From Parasponia andersonii (lineage: Eukaryota > Streptophyta > Magnoliopsida > Rosales > Cannabaceae), in contig JXTB01000162.1 in NCBI GenBank assembly GCA_002914805.1, positions 708,894-772,893 on the forward strand: DNA of 64,000 bases, in the 5' to 3' direction. How positions within the stretch are numbered: position 1 is the first letter of the stretch; every line of letters starts with the position of its first letter. The notes beneath the pieces are model-generated. The model saw nothing but the letters and a program-made list of their open reading frames with translations. It searched no databases and had not been told where the DNA came from. Shown one piece after another: positions 1 to 11,164 of the stretch. The translations under genes and the position numbers were made by a program.

Positions 1-3000
1 TGTGTGAAGGCTTTTAACTTTTGTTCTATGGAGAGTCAAGGGGAGCTACAAGATTTTGCCCGTTCTAAATTGAAGGAAGTTGAAGATGAGATTGTTGCCA
101 AGGTTAAATCTGCTATAAAAGAAGTTGCGGTATGCATTTCTCTTTCGTTCCCGTTCCGCCCTCCCCACCACACACACACACACACACACAAAAGGAGAAG
201 AAAAGCACTTGATGGTTCATGCAAATGACAAGTTTCAGAATTGCAGGACGGTGGAGATGAGTATTCCCTTCTTGTAAATTTGAAAAGGTTGTATGAACTT
301 CAACTGTCAATGGCTGTGCCAATTGAGAGCTTATATGAAGATATAGTCAAGACTCTTCAAAATTTTAGACACTTGGACGATGAGGTGTGTAAGTTGTAGC
401 TTGTGTAAGAATTACAAACTGTGTTGTTCCAACTGTTTATTTTTCAGTTACTGATTAGTTTGGTGCTCATGCTCATTCAGGTTGTCTGTTTTCTGCTTCT
501 AAACATGTATGTGCATTTGGCCTGGTGTCTAAAATCGGTCATAAGTGGTGATGTTGTCTTAGAGGCATCTTTGTCTTCCTTACTATCTAAACGTTTCACT
601 TTGTTTGAGCACCTAGAGTACTTTCTTAACAGCCCTCAAATGGAGGGAGCAGTTAATCTTGGTAACCTACTAGCCAGCAGGGTAAGCAGCTTTCGTTGAT
701 GGTTTAAGTATGAACTCGAGCTTCATTTTGATGTGATATAATGTCTATTTCTATAATGCTTCACCTTTGGTCTAATTATAATACTCTGTGTACTAGGTTT
801 GTACTATACTAGCAGAATCATGGTTTATGTTTAGAAAGACTAATTTTTCCTCAACAAAGCTTGAAAGATTAGGATATTGTCCAGATGTGTCAATTCTCCA
901 GAAGTTTTGGAAACTTTGTGAACGACAACTTAATATTTCAGGTACTAAATGTATCACTTGGTCACTCTGTTTATTTTATGTCCTTCATTGTGCTTAAAAT
1001 TTTATTGTTTCTTAAGAAGAGAAAAAAGTAAAACTGCAGAACATTATGTTTTTGTACATTGATTTATATCAGTAAGCAGAGTTTTCTGTTTTGTGTTGCT
1101 TGGTTTTTTGCTTTAATACATGCTAGTTATACCCACTTTTCACAGATGAGACAGAAGATGATGAGGTTAACAAAGAGTATATTGAGGACACAAACGGAGA
1201 TTCTGTTATGATTGCTGCTGCCAAGTTGGTTGCTAGTGATGTGGTTCCTAAGGTGAGGCTACAATTTTTTTATACCGAGGGATGAAAAGCTCCAACTTCA
1301 CGTTGTGAATGGGTTGGGGATATGGTGATATATATATATATATATGTACATATATGAATCTATTTCCTTGTGGTTTCAATTTGAGCAGTTGAACTCTTAT
1401 TATAAAAAATGTAGCTATCCGGAAAAGTTTGTGGTACCGTTCTGTTTTATGCTATCTTAAACAGTATAAAATTGGTGATTAATTGCAGGAGTATCTTGGC
1501 CCAGAAATCATTTCACATTTTGTGATGCATGGAGCAAGCGTTATGGAAATTGTTAAGCAGCTGATCACTGTTCTTAAAAAGAAAGATAATGATCTTCCCA
1601 AAATTTTTTTGGAAGCGCTGAAAAAGGTAGATTCTTGAGTATTGATAATGTGGGGAGTTATATTGGCAATTTCTGGCCCAATAGAATTATATTCTCAGTG
1701 GTATGGAGTATTGAAAGGATCCTTGCTAGCATTTTTCTTGTATCTCTCATTTCATGACACTTCTTCCGGGGGGAAATGTAGTCGCTTTGTATGATGAATG
1801 AAATAAAGTTTTCTTACTGTATCTTCTTTATTCTGTTGCTGAATTTACCTTTCTAAACCCAGTTTCTTATCAAGTTCTATCTGATCAGAGATCAAGTCCT
1901 TGGGTTTTCTTGCACTGTGATTAACTATTAGATGTGTTCAGTAGTTTGTCAAGATATGAAAAGCTTTACCTTCCTTTTATCAATCAGATATCAAATTTCC
2001 TCTTTTGGAATTTAACAGGCCTATCATCGTCATATGGTTGAACTTTCCAGAAGTGATGATGAGTCTTTAGCAACCAAGTATTTTCTAGAATGTAAAGAAC
2101 TTGCATCTCGGCTTTCTGGGACATTTGTTGGTGCTGCTCGGAACAAGCATAGATCAGATATATTAAAAATTGTCACAGATGGCATTGAACATGCTTTTGT
2201 AGATGCTCCAAAGCAGCTGTCTTTTCTGGAAGGGTCCGTACTCCATTTTGTATCCAAACTTCCTACATCTGATATCCAGGACATGTAAGCATTTCTTTTT
2301 TAGTTGTATAATCTTCTATATGCATTGGAGTTTATACTTTGAGTATGTCACATTTTAATCCGTGTAATTTCTTTGCATATGTAGCATGAAGAATGTTGAA
2401 AAAAGAACTGAGAATGTAAATACGGATGAAGATCCCAGTGGCTGGCGCCCCTATTACACATTTATTGATAGTTTACATGAAAAGTATGCGAAGAATGAAG
2501 GTCCCCAAGGTAATTTTAAACTTCCTTGGTCTCTAATGCTTTATTGTAATGTACTGCTTACGTGTTTAGCTTCCTATTCTCCTCTCTCTTTACTTTCGAT
2601 GTTTGTCTGTCCCTTTTGTTCTTTTGTGTGTTCTGCTCTTTTTTTCCCGAAGTGGCTGATTCTTCCTTTAGCTGGTCCACAAACTAAATCACACTCGGTC
2701 TGAATCCTAACTCGAGAAAGGGTTCACATATCTTAAGTATGGAAGGTGGAAAAGGTTAGATCTTTTCTTACACCTCCGGCCAAAGGGTCACTCATCGCAG
2801 TTGGTCAAATAGCAACTGAATTGATTTATCCAGTTCCATTAAATATTTGATTTCTTTTCATTATTTTTTAAGTGATATTGGTTTTAACACTTATTTTGGT
2901 GAAATTAATGTCTTTTTATTACCCTCTTGCTTACTTTCTTGTATCGTGTTTAATTTCAACGATTGATGTCTGCAGAAGAGAAAGAAGGGACTTTTGTGAG

Positions 3001-3763
3001 GCGAAGGGGCCGTCCACGTAAGAAGCAGAATGTACAGGGGAAAAGACTTTTTGAAGAGCATAGTTCAAGTGAAGAAGAGGATTCCATCAGCATATCTGAC
3101 CCTGAAAATGTTCAAGAGGAGGAGGATAAGCAAGTGGAAGAGGAAGAAGAAGATACCCCTTTAATACATTCCATTAGGTCAGCCAAGTTGAGATCATTGA
3201 GAGCTTCAAGAGAGGAAAGCAAGGGCCAGACGAGGACAGGGGATTCTGGTAGAGCTAAAGGTAATTTAACAGTTAGCTGCTTCTTGAATGTCTGGTAGGA
3301 ATGACTTACTTTCCAGATATCTGATTGGCGTTTTCAACAGTGCAAGAATGGTAATCATAACTCCTAAGTACGTAGCTATTTGGAAAATGACGGGTATGTA
3401 CCTGGTTTGAGGTTTTGCTTAGCTTCCTCTTTACTGATTGTTCATGGTGTGTGATTGTATCAGATTGGTTGTACACTACATCCTTTTCAGTTTACAGGAC
3501 TAATCTTTTACTTATTTGTATATTATATGTAAAACAACGGCTTGGTGATTGATTCCATACCAATTTAGAGTAATTGCTCATGAATTCAAGAATTACTGTA
3601 CATCAGGTTTCAGATTGAAATTTGACACTGATATCTATAATAAATCTTAGGCTAGAAAGTAGCTTAAGATTAAATTGTTCCCGTTGTTTTATGTATTTTT
3701 TTCAACTGATTTATTTTTGTGAGAGGCTGATGTTTTTGTCTTCTTACAGGAACCTCAAATTAG
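1..3763 (+). CDS. SCC3: Cohesin subunit SCC3 (STAG/SA homologue), C-terminal part
   Basis: This is the 3' part of the sister-chromatid cohesion gene SCC3; the 5' part lies left of the window. SCC3 is the HEAT-repeat cohesin subunit that binds the SMC-kleisin ring and is needed for mitotic and meiotic cohesion. Coding exons: 1-129, 247-384, 481-681, 797-941, 1146-1252, 1489-1626, 2019-2284, 2385-2509, 2976-3260, 3750-3763. Every junction is GT-AG and phases agree, giving 515 residues of a protein that is usually about 1100. Family landmarks include SLLVNLKRLYELQLS, EYLGPEIISH, VNTDEDPSGWRP and APKQLSFLE. The tail has an AT-hook-like RRRGRPRKK (exon at 2976) followed by an acidic stretch. The last exon adds only four residues (GTSN) before the stop, so that final junction is the least certain. 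The gene is convergent with UTP15. Confidence 0.93.
178..191. repeat. (CA)n microsatellite in SCC3 intron
   Basis: A short CA dinucleotide run lies in the intron between the first two SCC3 exons of the window. It has no coding role and may be length-polymorphic. Confidence 0.9.
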
Positions 3764-4716
3764 AGTTATATATCGCACCTCGTGTATTTCAACAATCAAG
3801 GCACGCAGTATAGCTCGTCGGTTGAGAATGTAATGCAAAAGGGATCCTGTATCTAGTTCTATATTAGGAGTTTTGGAAGGTTTGAGCTGTGGTTGTCGTT
3901 GTTTGGAGAGCATGTACATATCACAATTGTCTGTTGCAGTCTTTTCTGCTCAGAGTTCAGTACTGTTTTCTTTTTTCTTATAAATTTATCCCTTGTACTT
4001 TTGTTAAAGATACTTCACTAACGTGTAATACTCTTTGAGAAGCAGTTAAATGTAGCTTAATCGTTGATACTTTCAGTTATGTGGATATAAAATGGCCTGT
4101 TACTCGAGTATATAGCTTTATAATTGCCTTAAATTTTAACGAGTTACTACTTATCAAGAATAATGCCAAATGCATAACTCCTGAAAGTCGTGATCTAGAC
4201 AAATTCTGGCTCTACAATTACAGACATTACATGAAATGCCTACCTGCCATTAAAGTCCGGCAGAAGGAAACATTTAACCGGTTATCTTCTCGTCCAACAG
4301 AACTGTGCTATGGTTCATAACAACTCGAAATTAATCTACGATGCGGTCTACCGAAAGATCCTGTTGCCATAACAGTTGTGATTCTAAAATTGATCCATTC
4401 AACACCGTGACTGAACGTGTAGAAGATATCTTTCAAAGAAATTGCATGGACATGGAAACATCAAATTTAAACTTGCAGAGTAACTAGTATGTATGACATT
4501 TCTCAGTTGTTATCAGGGAAGTAAGAAGCACAAGATACCTATCAATACGATAACAACAAAGAGCATAAAAAGTTAAACCCACTAAACAAAATTGGGGAGA
4601 TTCCCTTTTGAAATGGAAACATAAAATTGGCAGAGTAAAAAAAGGGAAGAAAAGAATGAAGCAAGTCAAAAGCTGTAAAAAGTTCCCTTGGCTATGAGAT
4701 AAAACCAATCAAAGTT
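3764..4716. other. Convergent 3' spacer SCC3/UTP15
   Basis: This 953-bp stretch between the stop codons of SCC3 (+) and UTP15 (-) should hold both 3' UTRs. It is AT-rich. The open frames in it (for example 4081-4320) show no family similarity that I recognise, and I see no RNA gene. Confidence 0.7.
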
Positions 4717-6300
4717 TCATCTTCTTCCAGCAAGCCTCAACAGAGGAGAAATAATACCCTGTATCTCTAGCAAAGATTGCTGTATTCGAATCTCCTCTTC
4801 AAAAGAACGCTTGAGGTTTCTAATATGACCCTTTAAAGCATCAGAAGCTCTAATGTCTTCAGCTCTCAGCTCAAGAACCTTCTTAGTCAACCCCATCAAC
4901 AAGGCTGAGTGCGTTGGAACAGTCGAATACTTATGCAAAAACATCAACAGAGACGCTAGCTCCTCCGAATCCAAATTCGACACACATTTCAACAACTTCT
5001 TTCTCGCCACCAATTCCTCCATTACCGCTACAACATTGTCCGAATTCTTACTACCCAGTACTGAGACCAAAGCTTCCTTATGCCTGAACTTCTTCAAAAG
5101 CTTATCATGCTCTGCTAACTTCACTTTCTTTGGCCTCATGACCAAGTAATCTTCCTCAGATGGCTTCTCTCCTTGCCCTCTATGAAAGTATCTGAAGTAA
5201 GAAGGCCTCAAAACCCGCCTCTCCGGTTCCTCCACCGATCCGAAACCAATTAAGTCCCCCAAATCTTTCTTCTCTTCAGTCTCCTTGGCCTTTCTCTTGC
5301 CGGCATAGATTATCCCATTCGACGTTCCAATAGCCCTCGTCGAACAATCCGGCGAGAAAGCCACCGACATAAGCGGCGCTGGAAACCTCATAGAATGAGT
5401 AACCTTCATCTTGGCATAGTCAAAAACCTTCATATACCCATCAAGACCGACACTCATGATCCGATACTGCTGAGACTCCTCCCCATTATCTTTCCCAATT
5501 TTTCCTACACAGAGCGAAGTCACAGTCTTGTTGTGACTTTCCATCGAACACACAATCTTCCCACCTCCGATCACATCCCAAATCTTCACAGAATTGCCTC
5601 CCGCCGTCGCAACCAACCCGCCGGAAGGCAAGAAGATAACGTCTTCGACCGGATTCCCATGGTTTAAACTCAATGCCGATTTCGAATCGGTTACTCTCAC
5701 GTCCCAGAGCTTCACGGTGTGGTCGTAAGAACCGGTGACGAACATTTCCGAACTCACCGGCGAGCAATCGCCGCACCTGACATAATCCTTGTGGCCCTGC
5801 ATTTCCGAAATTGGGGTTTCTCCGGCGACATCCCAGTACTTGACGACAGCATCGTCGCCGCCTGAGACCAGGTGGAGCTTATCGGCAATCGGGTATTTGA
5901 CGAATCGAACCGGACGCGAATGGGAGCGGAGTTTGCGAAGCGGGGTTCGGCTCTTGATGTCAAAGACCTGGACGAGACCCGAGAGATCGGAGGCGGCGAT
6001 GAGGAGGCCATCGCAGCGGAACGAGGCGGAGGAGACGACGTCGGTGAAGGAGGTGATGGTGGCGGTGGGCGAGAAGGTTTGGGAGCTGAAGAGGGTGAGA
6101 GAGGCTGAGTGAGTAGCGGCGAAGGGGCGAGCGGGAGTGGGTGAGAAGGTGAGGGAGGTGATGGAGGAGATGAGGTTTGGGATCTGCTGAGCCTTGAAGG
6201 AGGACCAGTACTTGGATTCTGGAGTCTGTTTCTGGGATCTGGGCTTAGGTTTGAGCTTGGGTTTCACGGGGAAAGTCTTGGAGAGTTGATGTTCCGCCAT
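4717..6300 (-). CDS. UTP15: U3 snoRNP protein UTP15 (SLOW WALKER1 type), WD40
   Basis: UTP15 is a t-UTP/UTP-A subunit of the small-subunit processome, needed for nucleolar 18S rRNA processing. The Arabidopsis orthologue SLOW WALKER1 is required for female gametophyte divisions. The gene is a single exon encoding 527 aa. I start at the ATG at 6300 (MAEHQLSKTFPVKPK); the open frame extends slightly further but only to a GTG. Residues of about 40-340 form WD40 repeats (visible blades: LHLVSGGDDAVVKYWD, VTGSYDHTVKLWD, GGNSVKIWD, VTSLCVGK). Residues of about 375-520 form the UTP15 C-terminal helical domain (KFRHKEALVSVL, VAVMEELVARKKL, LLMGLTKKVLELRAEDI, RIQQSLLEIQG). The N-terminus is Lys/Pro-rich, fitting nucleolar targeting. 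A telo-box lies about 50 bp upstream of the start. Confidence 0.95.
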   Translation of the reverse strand: MAEHQLSKTFPVKPKLKPKPRSQKQTPESKYWSSFKAQQIPNLISSITSLTFSPTPARPFAATHSASLTLFSSQTFSPTATITSFTDVVSSASFRCDGLLIAASDLSGLVQVFDIKSRTPLRKLRSHSRPVRFVKYPIADKLHLVSGGDDAVVKYWDVAGETPISEMQGHKDYVRCGDCSPVSSEMFVTGSYDHTVKLWDVRVTDSKSALSLNHGNPVEDVIFLPSGGLVATAGGNSVKIWDVIGGGKIVCSMESHNKTVTSLCVGKIGKDNGEESQQYRIMSVGLDGYMKVFDYAKMKVTHSMRFPAPLMSVAFSPDCSTRAIGTSNGIIYAGKRKAKETEEKKDLGDLIGFGSVEEPERRVLRPSYFRYFHRGQGEKPSEEDYLVMRPKKVKLAEHDKLLKKFRHKEALVSVLGSKNSDNVVAVMEELVARKKLLKCVSNLDSEELASLLMFLHKYSTVPTHSALLMGLTKKVLELRAEDIRASDALKGHIRNLKRSFEEEIRIQQSLLEIQGIISPLLRLAGRR

Positions 6301-6967
6301 TGAAGGAGCCACAGAGAGAGGCTTTGCGGGGGCTCAGTGGGGTTTGGTCTTTAGGGTTTTGGATTTTGACGCAAGGGTTTTTGACGTGAGAATAAGAAAG
6401 GCGAGTAATTAAAAATAAATAAAAAGTTTTTTGAGTAAGATTAAATTAAATTAAACTGAATTAAATAAAAGGTTGAGTGAGGGGAAGGGCTGAAGTTCAA
6501 ATGTGCTCTTCTTTGACTCTTTTTTTTAATCAAAAAAGAAAAAAGAACAAAAAGGAAAGGAAAAATGCAGATCAGTGAAAAAGGACGTGACATTAGATAT
6601 AAGGACAAAAAAAAAAAATACTTAAAAAAAATGATATTCAGGAAAAGAAAAAGACATGGGATAATTGATATTAGATTTATGAGCTATTGAAATATTAAGA
6701 ACTTAGCATTTCGAACTTTTTCCTCTTCCCTCGTGACCAAAAATTAAGGATCAAAAGTACAAAAAATCCATGAGGCAACAAAATATTTACATCAAGGAGT
6801 TAGTTAACAAGAACAGATGTTAGCTATTGTTATGAGAACCGCATTGAGAAGATGTAAGTTTGACATCTATCCGATTAAGTACCTCAAATTGTTTTATACA
6901 ATATCCACCCCACCTCGGAGAAATCTCTGGTCTTTATCGTATCATGCATAAAAAGATATGTGAATGT
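6301..6967. other. Spacer between UTP15 5' end and PPR 3' end
   Basis: A 667-bp stretch holds the UTP15 promoter and 5' leader on its left and the presumed 3' UTR of the PPR gene on its right. The centre (about 6400-6700) is A-rich with several poly-A runs. I see no gene or RNA in it. Confidence 0.7.
6351..6359 (-). promoter_or_regulatory. Telo-box upstream of UTP15
   Basis: TTAGGGTTT on the + strand reads AAACCCTAA in the orientation of UTP15, 51-59 bp upstream of its ATG. This is an exact interstitial telomere motif, known in plants to be enriched near the start of ribosomal-protein and ribosome-biogenesis genes. That use here is inferred from position and gene class. Confidence 0.6.
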
Positions 6968-8986
6968 TTAAGGTATATTGATGTAGTCCTCCAAATTAGA
7001 GAGCAAAAATATATTATTCAAAACTCTATGAATCTCTTTCGACTGAGGATGTGATTCATCGCCAACCAAAAATTCATGAAACTCACCCGTTATCTCTATC
7101 AAGCTACGCCCAGGACTCTTCTTGACCCCCCTCTCTCTCATCAAGCTCCTAACCATCCTTACATCAACCCATCTTTTGTCATTAGCCAAAGTATTAGCCA
7201 GCAATGCATAGATACCACTGTCTTGGGGATCCAAGTGTAAAAGTTTCTGTGCAGAAATCATAGCCAACTCAACATTCCCATGCATCCTACAAGCATTAAG
7301 AAGAGCACCCCAAGCAGATTCACATGGTAACATTGGCATATTAGTGATCAAATCATAAGCTTCTTCCAGCAGCCCAATTCGACCAAGTAAATCTATCATG
7401 CAGGCATAATGTTCCTCCTTGGGCTCTAATTTATAATCCCTTACCATGCTTTTGAAATACGCTCTACCTTCAGAGACTAACCCAGCATGGTTGCAGGCTG
7501 ACAAGATGGCTACGAATGTAATAGAATCAGGCTCGAGTCCTGTCTGTTTCATGTGCTCAAAGAGGATTAGAGCTTGCTTTTCATAACCATGTGAAGCATA
7601 TCCAGCAATCATAGTATTACAAGTAACCAAATTTCTCTCTGGCATTTCATTGAAGAGACTTGCAGCTGTAGCAATATTTCCACTTTTGGCATACATGTCT
7701 ATGAGTGCATTACTTAATATGACACTCATGTGAACCCCTTCTGGATTGATGTAACTGCGATGAATCCACTGGCCCAAGTCCAGGCAGCCCAGTTGGCCGC
7801 AAGCAGATAGAACACACACCAAAGTATTCTCTATTGGAAACAAACCTGTTTTCATCATGTCATGAAACAAATTCAGAGCTTCCTTTGGTTGATTATTCTG
7901 CGAATAACCTGCAATCATTGCAGTCCAAGATATAGCGTTTTTCTCAGGCATGCAGTTGAAAAACCTCCTAGCCAAATCTAACTCACCCCATTTAGCATAC
8001 CCATTCACCATGCTAGTCCATGAAAACACATCCCTGGTTTTCATATTCTCAAAAATCTTCCTTGCTTCGATCAACAGACCACATTTGACAAACATATCCA
8101 ACAAAGCATTGAGCAAATTCAGGCTGCAATTCACATTCTCCAGAGTAATATAGTCGTAGATACATTTTCCCAAACGAATATCCCCTTTTCTAGCGCAAGC
8201 TGAGAGCATTGCAATCATGGTAACCTCATTTGGGTTTACATTACTCAGCAACATCGACTCAAACACTTTAATAGCCTCATCCGAGCAATCACGGGCTGCA
8301 TATCCATCAATCAACGTAGTCCAAGTAACAACATCCCTCACAGAACTTTCATCAAACATTTTGCGCGCAAATAACAAACACCCATGTTCAGCATAGTAGT
8401 GCATTAGTCCGTTTCGTACCAACAAATCAGCGTCAAAACCCATTTTCCAGATAGCACAATGAACCGAATTTCCCTCTAAAATTCCCGGAAGCTGCTCACA
8501 CGCCTTGAGCACCCAAACAAAGCTCTGACCGTCCAGGTCTACGCCTTCTCGAGTCATTTGGCAAAAAAACGAAAACCCCATTACAGGAATTCGCGCTTTT
8601 GAGTAGCCTCTGATCATTGTGTTCCACATATAAGTATTGGGTTTCTCGACCTGGGCGAAAAAAGCGTGAGCGTAGCAAATGTCTCCGGAATCAGCGAGAG
8701 CGCAGAAGGCCAAGACCCGGCTGGCGGGAAAAGTGTGCGTAATGAGACCATTGCGAGTCATTTGAGCTTGAATTTGCTTCAGCTGGAGCATGGTGGCGCA
8801 AGACTCCATGGCTAATAAAGTTGGGTTGGTGATGATCACACTGGTCTTTGGATTCCATTTGCGTTTGCCTGTGGAGGTTGAGGAAAACGGCCTCAAAGAC
8901 TGGCGAAGAAGTTGATATCCGAGCGTTAAAGTTGAGGACAGAGCTAAAGTTGAGTCTTGAGAATTACATATTATGAGGCGTTTCAT
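6968..8986 (-). CDS. Pentatricopeptide repeat protein, PLS class with E motifs
   Basis: This intronless 672-aa protein belongs to the PLS subclass of plant PPR proteins, which bind organelle RNA one base per repeat and usually specify C-to-U editing sites. The N-terminus is rich in Ser/Thr/Arg (RQSLRPFSSTSTGK), consistent with a mitochondrial or plastid transit peptide. From about residue 75 there are tandem P/L/S motifs, recognisable by phrases such as NTMIRGYSKA, VTWTTLIDGYAA, FSWTSMVNGYAK, ISWTAMIAGYSQ and VTCNTMIAGYAS. The C-terminus carries E1 and E2 motifs (SAWGALLNACRMHGNVELA, YALLANTLANDKRW, GVKKSPGRSLIEITG, DESHPQSKEIH) and stops soon after, so there is no DYW deaminase domain; editing would need a DYW partner in trans. 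I cannot assign a specific orthologue. Confidence 0.93.
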   Translation of the reverse strand: MKRLIICNSQDSTLALSSTLTLGYQLLRQSLRPFSSTSTGKRKWNPKTSVIITNPTLLAMESCATMLQLKQIQAQMTRNGLITHTFPASRVLAFCALADSGDICYAHAFFAQVEKPNTYMWNTMIRGYSKARIPVMGFSFFCQMTREGVDLDGQSFVWVLKACEQLPGILEGNSVHCAIWKMGFDADLLVRNGLMHYYAEHGCLLFARKMFDESSVRDVVTWTTLIDGYAARDCSDEAIKVFESMLLSNVNPNEVTMIAMLSACARKGDIRLGKCIYDYITLENVNCSLNLLNALLDMFVKCGLLIEARKIFENMKTRDVFSWTSMVNGYAKWGELDLARRFFNCMPEKNAISWTAMIAGYSQNNQPKEALNLFHDMMKTGLFPIENTLVCVLSACGQLGCLDLGQWIHRSYINPEGVHMSVILSNALIDMYAKSGNIATAASLFNEMPERNLVTCNTMIAGYASHGYEKQALILFEHMKQTGLEPDSITFVAILSACNHAGLVSEGRAYFKSMVRDYKLEPKEEHYACMIDLLGRIGLLEEAYDLITNMPMLPCESAWGALLNACRMHGNVELAMISAQKLLHLDPQDSGIYALLANTLANDKRWVDVRMVRSLMRERGVKKSPGRSLIEITGEFHEFLVGDESHPQSKEIHRVLNNIFLLSNLEDYINIP

Positions 8987-11139
8987 GTGAAGTTTTTTCT
9001 CTTTGATATAAATACGTAGCTACGTTAGCCTTGACTATGGTTGAAGATGATGAAGATGAGTCCTCAACTGATGTGTATTGCATTTGCTCGCTTGGTTCAT
9101 CAAGCTTGATCTACCATTGGATACACTACTCCCTTGTCCCAAATACGGGGGTTGGAGGAAAAAAAAAAAAAAAAAAGAGACTAGTTCTGATAATATACTA
9201 ACGAGGAGTAAAATCTCTATCAACTAATATTATTGGGAATTAGATATTAATTATTTGATAAATAAGTAATAATATTAATTTATCAATAAATGATATTAAT
9301 TTAAAAAGAGTAGTGTGATTTTAATATTATATATATATTATATATTGTTGCTAAAATATATGTATGACTTATAATATAAATTAAAAAAAACACATGATGG
9401 ATATAGTCAAGAGTTATATTTAACACAAAAATTTAAAAGTAACATGTATATACATAAAATTTAATATATATACTTTTACATAAATAGAAATCTAAAAATT
9501 AATTTCGTTGTATGTAAAAAAGTTAAAAATTAAATTCAGACATGATTACCTTATATGATATATTATATGAAGATGTGTTATAAACATTGAATATAATCTC
9601 TATTACTTTTAAAATCCAAATCATTAGAAATAGATTTTAAATCATATACCGAACGTATTGCATGCATTAAAATAATATTATGAATAATGTTGAATTCAAT
9701 TTAGGTATAGATAAAAAGCGAACAACTTTAAATATATTTTTTTCTTATTTTTTTCATTACCAAAAAAAACTTTAAATATTTTTTTGGAAAAGAACAAAAT
9801 TAAGAAAATAAAAATTAGGAAGAAAAGAACTCTTCAATGCTATGAATTTATATGTGTTATTTATTTTATGTACTTAATTAATTATTAATTTACACATTGG
9901 GTACGAGAAGAACTTTAAAAAATTATTATCTTATACATCTAGGGAGATTATTAATTTAATTTACTGGTCTGAGTTGAGACTAGAAATTTTCATTATTTAA
10001 TCAAATTTATTAATTTTAAGAAAGCATTCATTTACGGAGGTTTTCTTGTAATCACCTTGCACTTCAAGTTTGAATATTTTTTATTTTAATTAATATTTGC
10101 ACCTTGAATTATGTAGATTGGCTCAATATACCCTCCAAATTCTTCGTCTTTCAAATTTTGTTCACTAAACTACTAAAATCGCATTTAAATAAGTTAAATT
10201 GACGAATGGTGCCATTTTATTGATTTCAATCTCGAATATTTCACTGCTACTTTTTGTCTATTTTATGAACTGAAAATTTTAATAATTTTAAGGAATAGTG
10301 TTGATACTTTTAATGAATGTCTTTTCTACATAGTTCTCCAGACTAAATTGCAAGAAAAGTCCAAGACAGAGAAAAATGGAATGTCCTCTAATACTCTAGG
10401 CTAAAATTTATGAAAAACATGACACAATAAAAATGAGCAGAAACTTAGAAAACACAAAATTTTCGGGGTTTGGTTTTTTATAAAAACATATATTGATCTT
10501 TGTTATGGTGACAACTCTTTAGATGGTAGTTGTTTCACCAAAATTTCGGAGACAAAACTGAGAGAAAATACTGAGTGTCCTTGGTTTGAGCAACACAGAG
10601 AATTGGAGAGAAAGACGTTCATTTCCATTTATTCAGTGGCATAATTAAGGATTGAAGCCCACATTCCATAATAGTTCAACTTCATCATTAGACCGGAAGA
10701 TCTAGAGGGTTGAAGTGTACCAAGAATTGAAATATAATATAGTAAAATTCGATCTCAATATGGAAAAATATGAAGATAACTTTTACTAATATTTCGCTGC
10801 TAACAAAAAATTTTAAACCTATTTTTCTTACATATAACACATTATTCAAATACCATGGTGTATGATAATTTTCAACAAAAGGGAAAGTAATGCTATTTGT
10901 TACAATATCAATATCATAAAACTTTAAAGTTATTAGGAGATTAACCAATAATTATATTATAGCATTCCCCATTCACGTCTCAGACTAGACAAATTATAAA
11001 TTGCCCAACATGCATATGGGCCAAACAAAGGGGAAGATGCAAATTAAACATATATCAACCGAGGAGATTTGAACAAGTACCTCTTTATTTAGTTTCATAT
11101 TAGATTACTAATCCATCCCAAAAACTTACCAACAATAAT
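8987..11139. other. AT-rich intergenic region
   Basis: The first 200 bp hold the promoter and leader of the PPR gene, including a 12-bp palindrome at 9014-9025 and a poly-A run near 9155-9174. From about 9220 to 11140 the DNA is very AT-rich with many TA/AT tracts and no convincing gene. A possible scrap of a copia element is listed separately at 10688-10948. Confidence 0.65.
10688..10948 (-). mobile_element. Possible Ty1/copia relic (GAG-pre-integrase-like)
   Basis: The minus strand encodes an 86-residue open stretch with the phrase YLNNVLYVRKIGLKFFVSSEI. It resembles the part of copia polyproteins before the integrase, where LNNVLYVP and LLSVS phrases are common. It is short, isolated in AT-rich DNA and clearly a fossil if real. 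Similarity is by eye only. Confidence 0.3.
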
Positions 11140-11164
11140 ATTATACTCCGCCTCACATCCATTC

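Noticed and set aside
4081-4320. 79-codon open frame between SCC3 and UTP15
   Set aside because: It has no family similarity, does not start with ATG, and lies in the convergent 3' spacer.
5395-6112. Plus-strand open frames opposite UTP15
   Set aside because: They are shadows of the UTP15 coding strand in GC-richer sequence and show low-complexity translations.
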